Below are positions 63,093 to 64,000 of a stretch of 64,000 nucleotides of DNA, one piece after another. Within the stretch, counting starts at the first letter, position 1. Each line of letters begins with the position of its first letter. The DNA comes from Acaryochloris sp. CCMEE 5410 (GTDB taxonomy: Bacteria; Cyanobacteriota; Cyanobacteriia; Thermosynechococcales; Thermosynechococcaceae): assembly GCF_000238775.2 (NCBI RefSeq), contig NZ_AFEJ02000001.1:3348001-3412000 (forward strand), in the 5' to 3' direction. The notes under the pieces were generated by a model that did no database searches, had not been told where the DNA came from, and was given only the letters and a program-made list of their open reading frames with translations. The position numbers and the translations under genes were made by a program.

Positions 63093-64000
63093 ATGACCAA
63101 TCCAGCCAACCTCCAACAATCTAGTGATGTTATAAGTCCAGATCTGGATCACAATAAAAACTCTGAGATTAAATTTTCATCTAGCAATACAGCGGTTGTT
63201 TCAAACAACAGAAAAGAAGATGAGCATCTCTCTAAAGATGGCATAAAACCATCACAATTTTCTATTGAAGCATTAGAATCTTTATCAACTGAAGGAGTCA
63301 GCTTTCAGCAAGACGATAGCGTTGAACAATATCGTTTTGAACAGTATTTGAGCAGTAAGACATTTTCTCTATCTTCAAATCTGACCTCTCTCCTGACCCC
63401 TGCCAAGCAACAAGCAAGCTGTTCCAAATGTGGTCAAGTCGGATGCGCATGTTCTTCAAACCAGGCCCAGCCAAACCAGCAAGACAACAATCCTGTATTC
63501 AGTGGACACAACCACTATCATGGCAGTACTTCACATACCCATGGATTAGAGGGAGATTTCCCTGTATGGAATACGGCTGGCACTTCAGCTAGTATCGCTC
63601 CATCTTCTTCTTTAGCTGTTGGCAACACGTTTCGGCTTCACAGCAATCCTAATGCACAACACACCATTTATTTAGACTTTGACGGACATACGACATCCGG
63701 TACATGGTGGAATAATGGAGGTACCATCCGATCCTCAGCGTATGATCGAGATGGAAATAGTTCGTCCTTTAGTACGAGTGAATTATTAGAAATTCAGTCT
63801 ATTTGGCAGCAAGTTGCTGAAGATTTTGCCCCTTTCAATGTCAACGTCACGACCCAAGATCCAGGTGCTGCAGCCTTAAGCAAAACCAGTAGCAGCGACC
63901 GTCAATGGGGCGTTCGCGTTCTATTCACTAACAATCGTAACGATCTAGATGGCAGTGCCATAGCCGCCGGAGCCGGAGGAGTAGCCTATATCGGAAGTTT
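63093..64000 (+). CDS. Metalloprotease-like surface protein, partial (5' end)
   Basis: An open frame starts at the ATG at 63093 and runs past the window end (302 codons, no stop). The first 100 residues are low-complexity and polar. A Cys cluster follows (SCSKCGQVGCACSSN), then a His-rich stretch (FSGHNHYHGSTSHTHG). From about residue 190 there is a metalloprotease-like start, HTIYLDFDGHTTSGTWWN, then IWQQVAEDFAPFNVNVTTQD, and GAGGVAYIGS at the edge, resembling the N-terminal part of secreted zinc metalloproteases of the reprolysin/matrixin clan. The zinc motif HExxH would lie beyond the window. No classical signal peptide, so type I export is likely. Confidence 0.75.
   Translation, partial: MTNPANLQQSSDVISPDLDHNKNSEIKFSSSNTAVVSNNRKEDEHLSKDGIKPSQFSIEALESLSTEGVSFQQDDSVEQYRFEQYLSSKTFSLSSNLTSLLTPAKQQASCSKCGQVGCACSSNQAQPNQQDNNPVFSGHNHYHGSTSHTHGLEGDFPVWNTAGTSASIAPSSSLAVGNTFRLHSNPNAQHTIYLDFDGHTTSGTWWNNGGTIRSSAYDRDGNSSSFSTSELLEIQSIWQQVAEDFAPFNVNVTTQDPGAAALSKTSSSDRQWGVRVLFTNNRNDLDGSAIAAGAGGVAYIGS

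Noticed and set aside
1-64000. tRNA or rRNA genes
   Set aside because: No TPsiC-arm-like GGTTCRANNCC with matching acceptor stems was found outside coding regions; the one similar string (about 51485) lies inside the GH1 gene.

Overview
The window is chromosomal DNA from a cyanobacterium. At least 20 copies of the HIP1 octamer GCGATCGC are scattered through it. It also carries cyanobacterial markers: a CcbP-type calcium-binding protein, HemJ, a cobalamin-riboswitch-controlled HupE, a c6-like cytochrome, GlcE/GlcF and pentapeptide-repeat proteins. The moderate GC content, many paralogous accessory genes and several insertion sequences would fit an Acaryochloris-like genome, but that genus is an inference.

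Layout. 0-13.6 kb: the edge of a secreted protein gene, a 1685-residue TPR protein with an embedded C39-type cysteine peptidase fold, a glcE-glcF-DUF58 operon, two small exported proteins and acetyl-CoA synthetase. 13.8-18.2 kb: a NACHT-type NTPase with a pentapeptide-repeat tail, broken by one missing base, divergent from a Phd/YoeB toxin-antitoxin pair. 18.2-28.8 kb: mostly housekeeping and conserved genes (methyltransferase, DUF1232, small HD hydrolase, c-type cytochrome, GNAT, pdxJ, recN, a pentapeptide-repeat protein, CcbP).

28.8-42.6 kb is a mobile-element landing zone. It holds two copies of one ISAs1-family element, each with a perfect 10-bp target duplication and each with a differently frameshifted transposase. 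It also holds a decayed IS630-family element and an ISAzo13-family element. One ISAs1 copy splits a CPBP (CAAX-protease-like) gene and the ISAzo13 element splits an FkbM methyltransferase gene; both reading frames are restored exactly when the element and one target duplication are removed. coaE, a decayed P1B-type ATPase, a HicBA pair, an O-acetyltransferase, an alpha/beta hydrolase and a PRC-barrel/methyltransferase pair lie between them.

42.6-64 kb: hupE with a cobalamin riboswitch (not an ORF), succinate dehydrogenase flavoprotein, a type IV pilin-like protein, a Coq4-like protein divergent from a TetR regulator across a perfect operator palindrome, HigBA, an alpha/beta hydrolase, GH1 beta-glucosidase, a pseudokinase, a cellulose-synthase-like GT2-PilZ protein, a response regulator and CYTH pair, a hemJ-histidine kinase-SPFH operon, msrA, and the start of a large metalloprotease-like surface protein running off the end.

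The points most worth following are the riboswitch-hupE unit, the frameshifted NACHT/pentapeptide protein beside a toxin-antitoxin operon, the exact IS-interrupted genes, the kinase-like protein lacking all three catalytic residues, and a gene remnant containing two in-frame TGA codons. No tRNA, rRNA or CRISPR array was seen.
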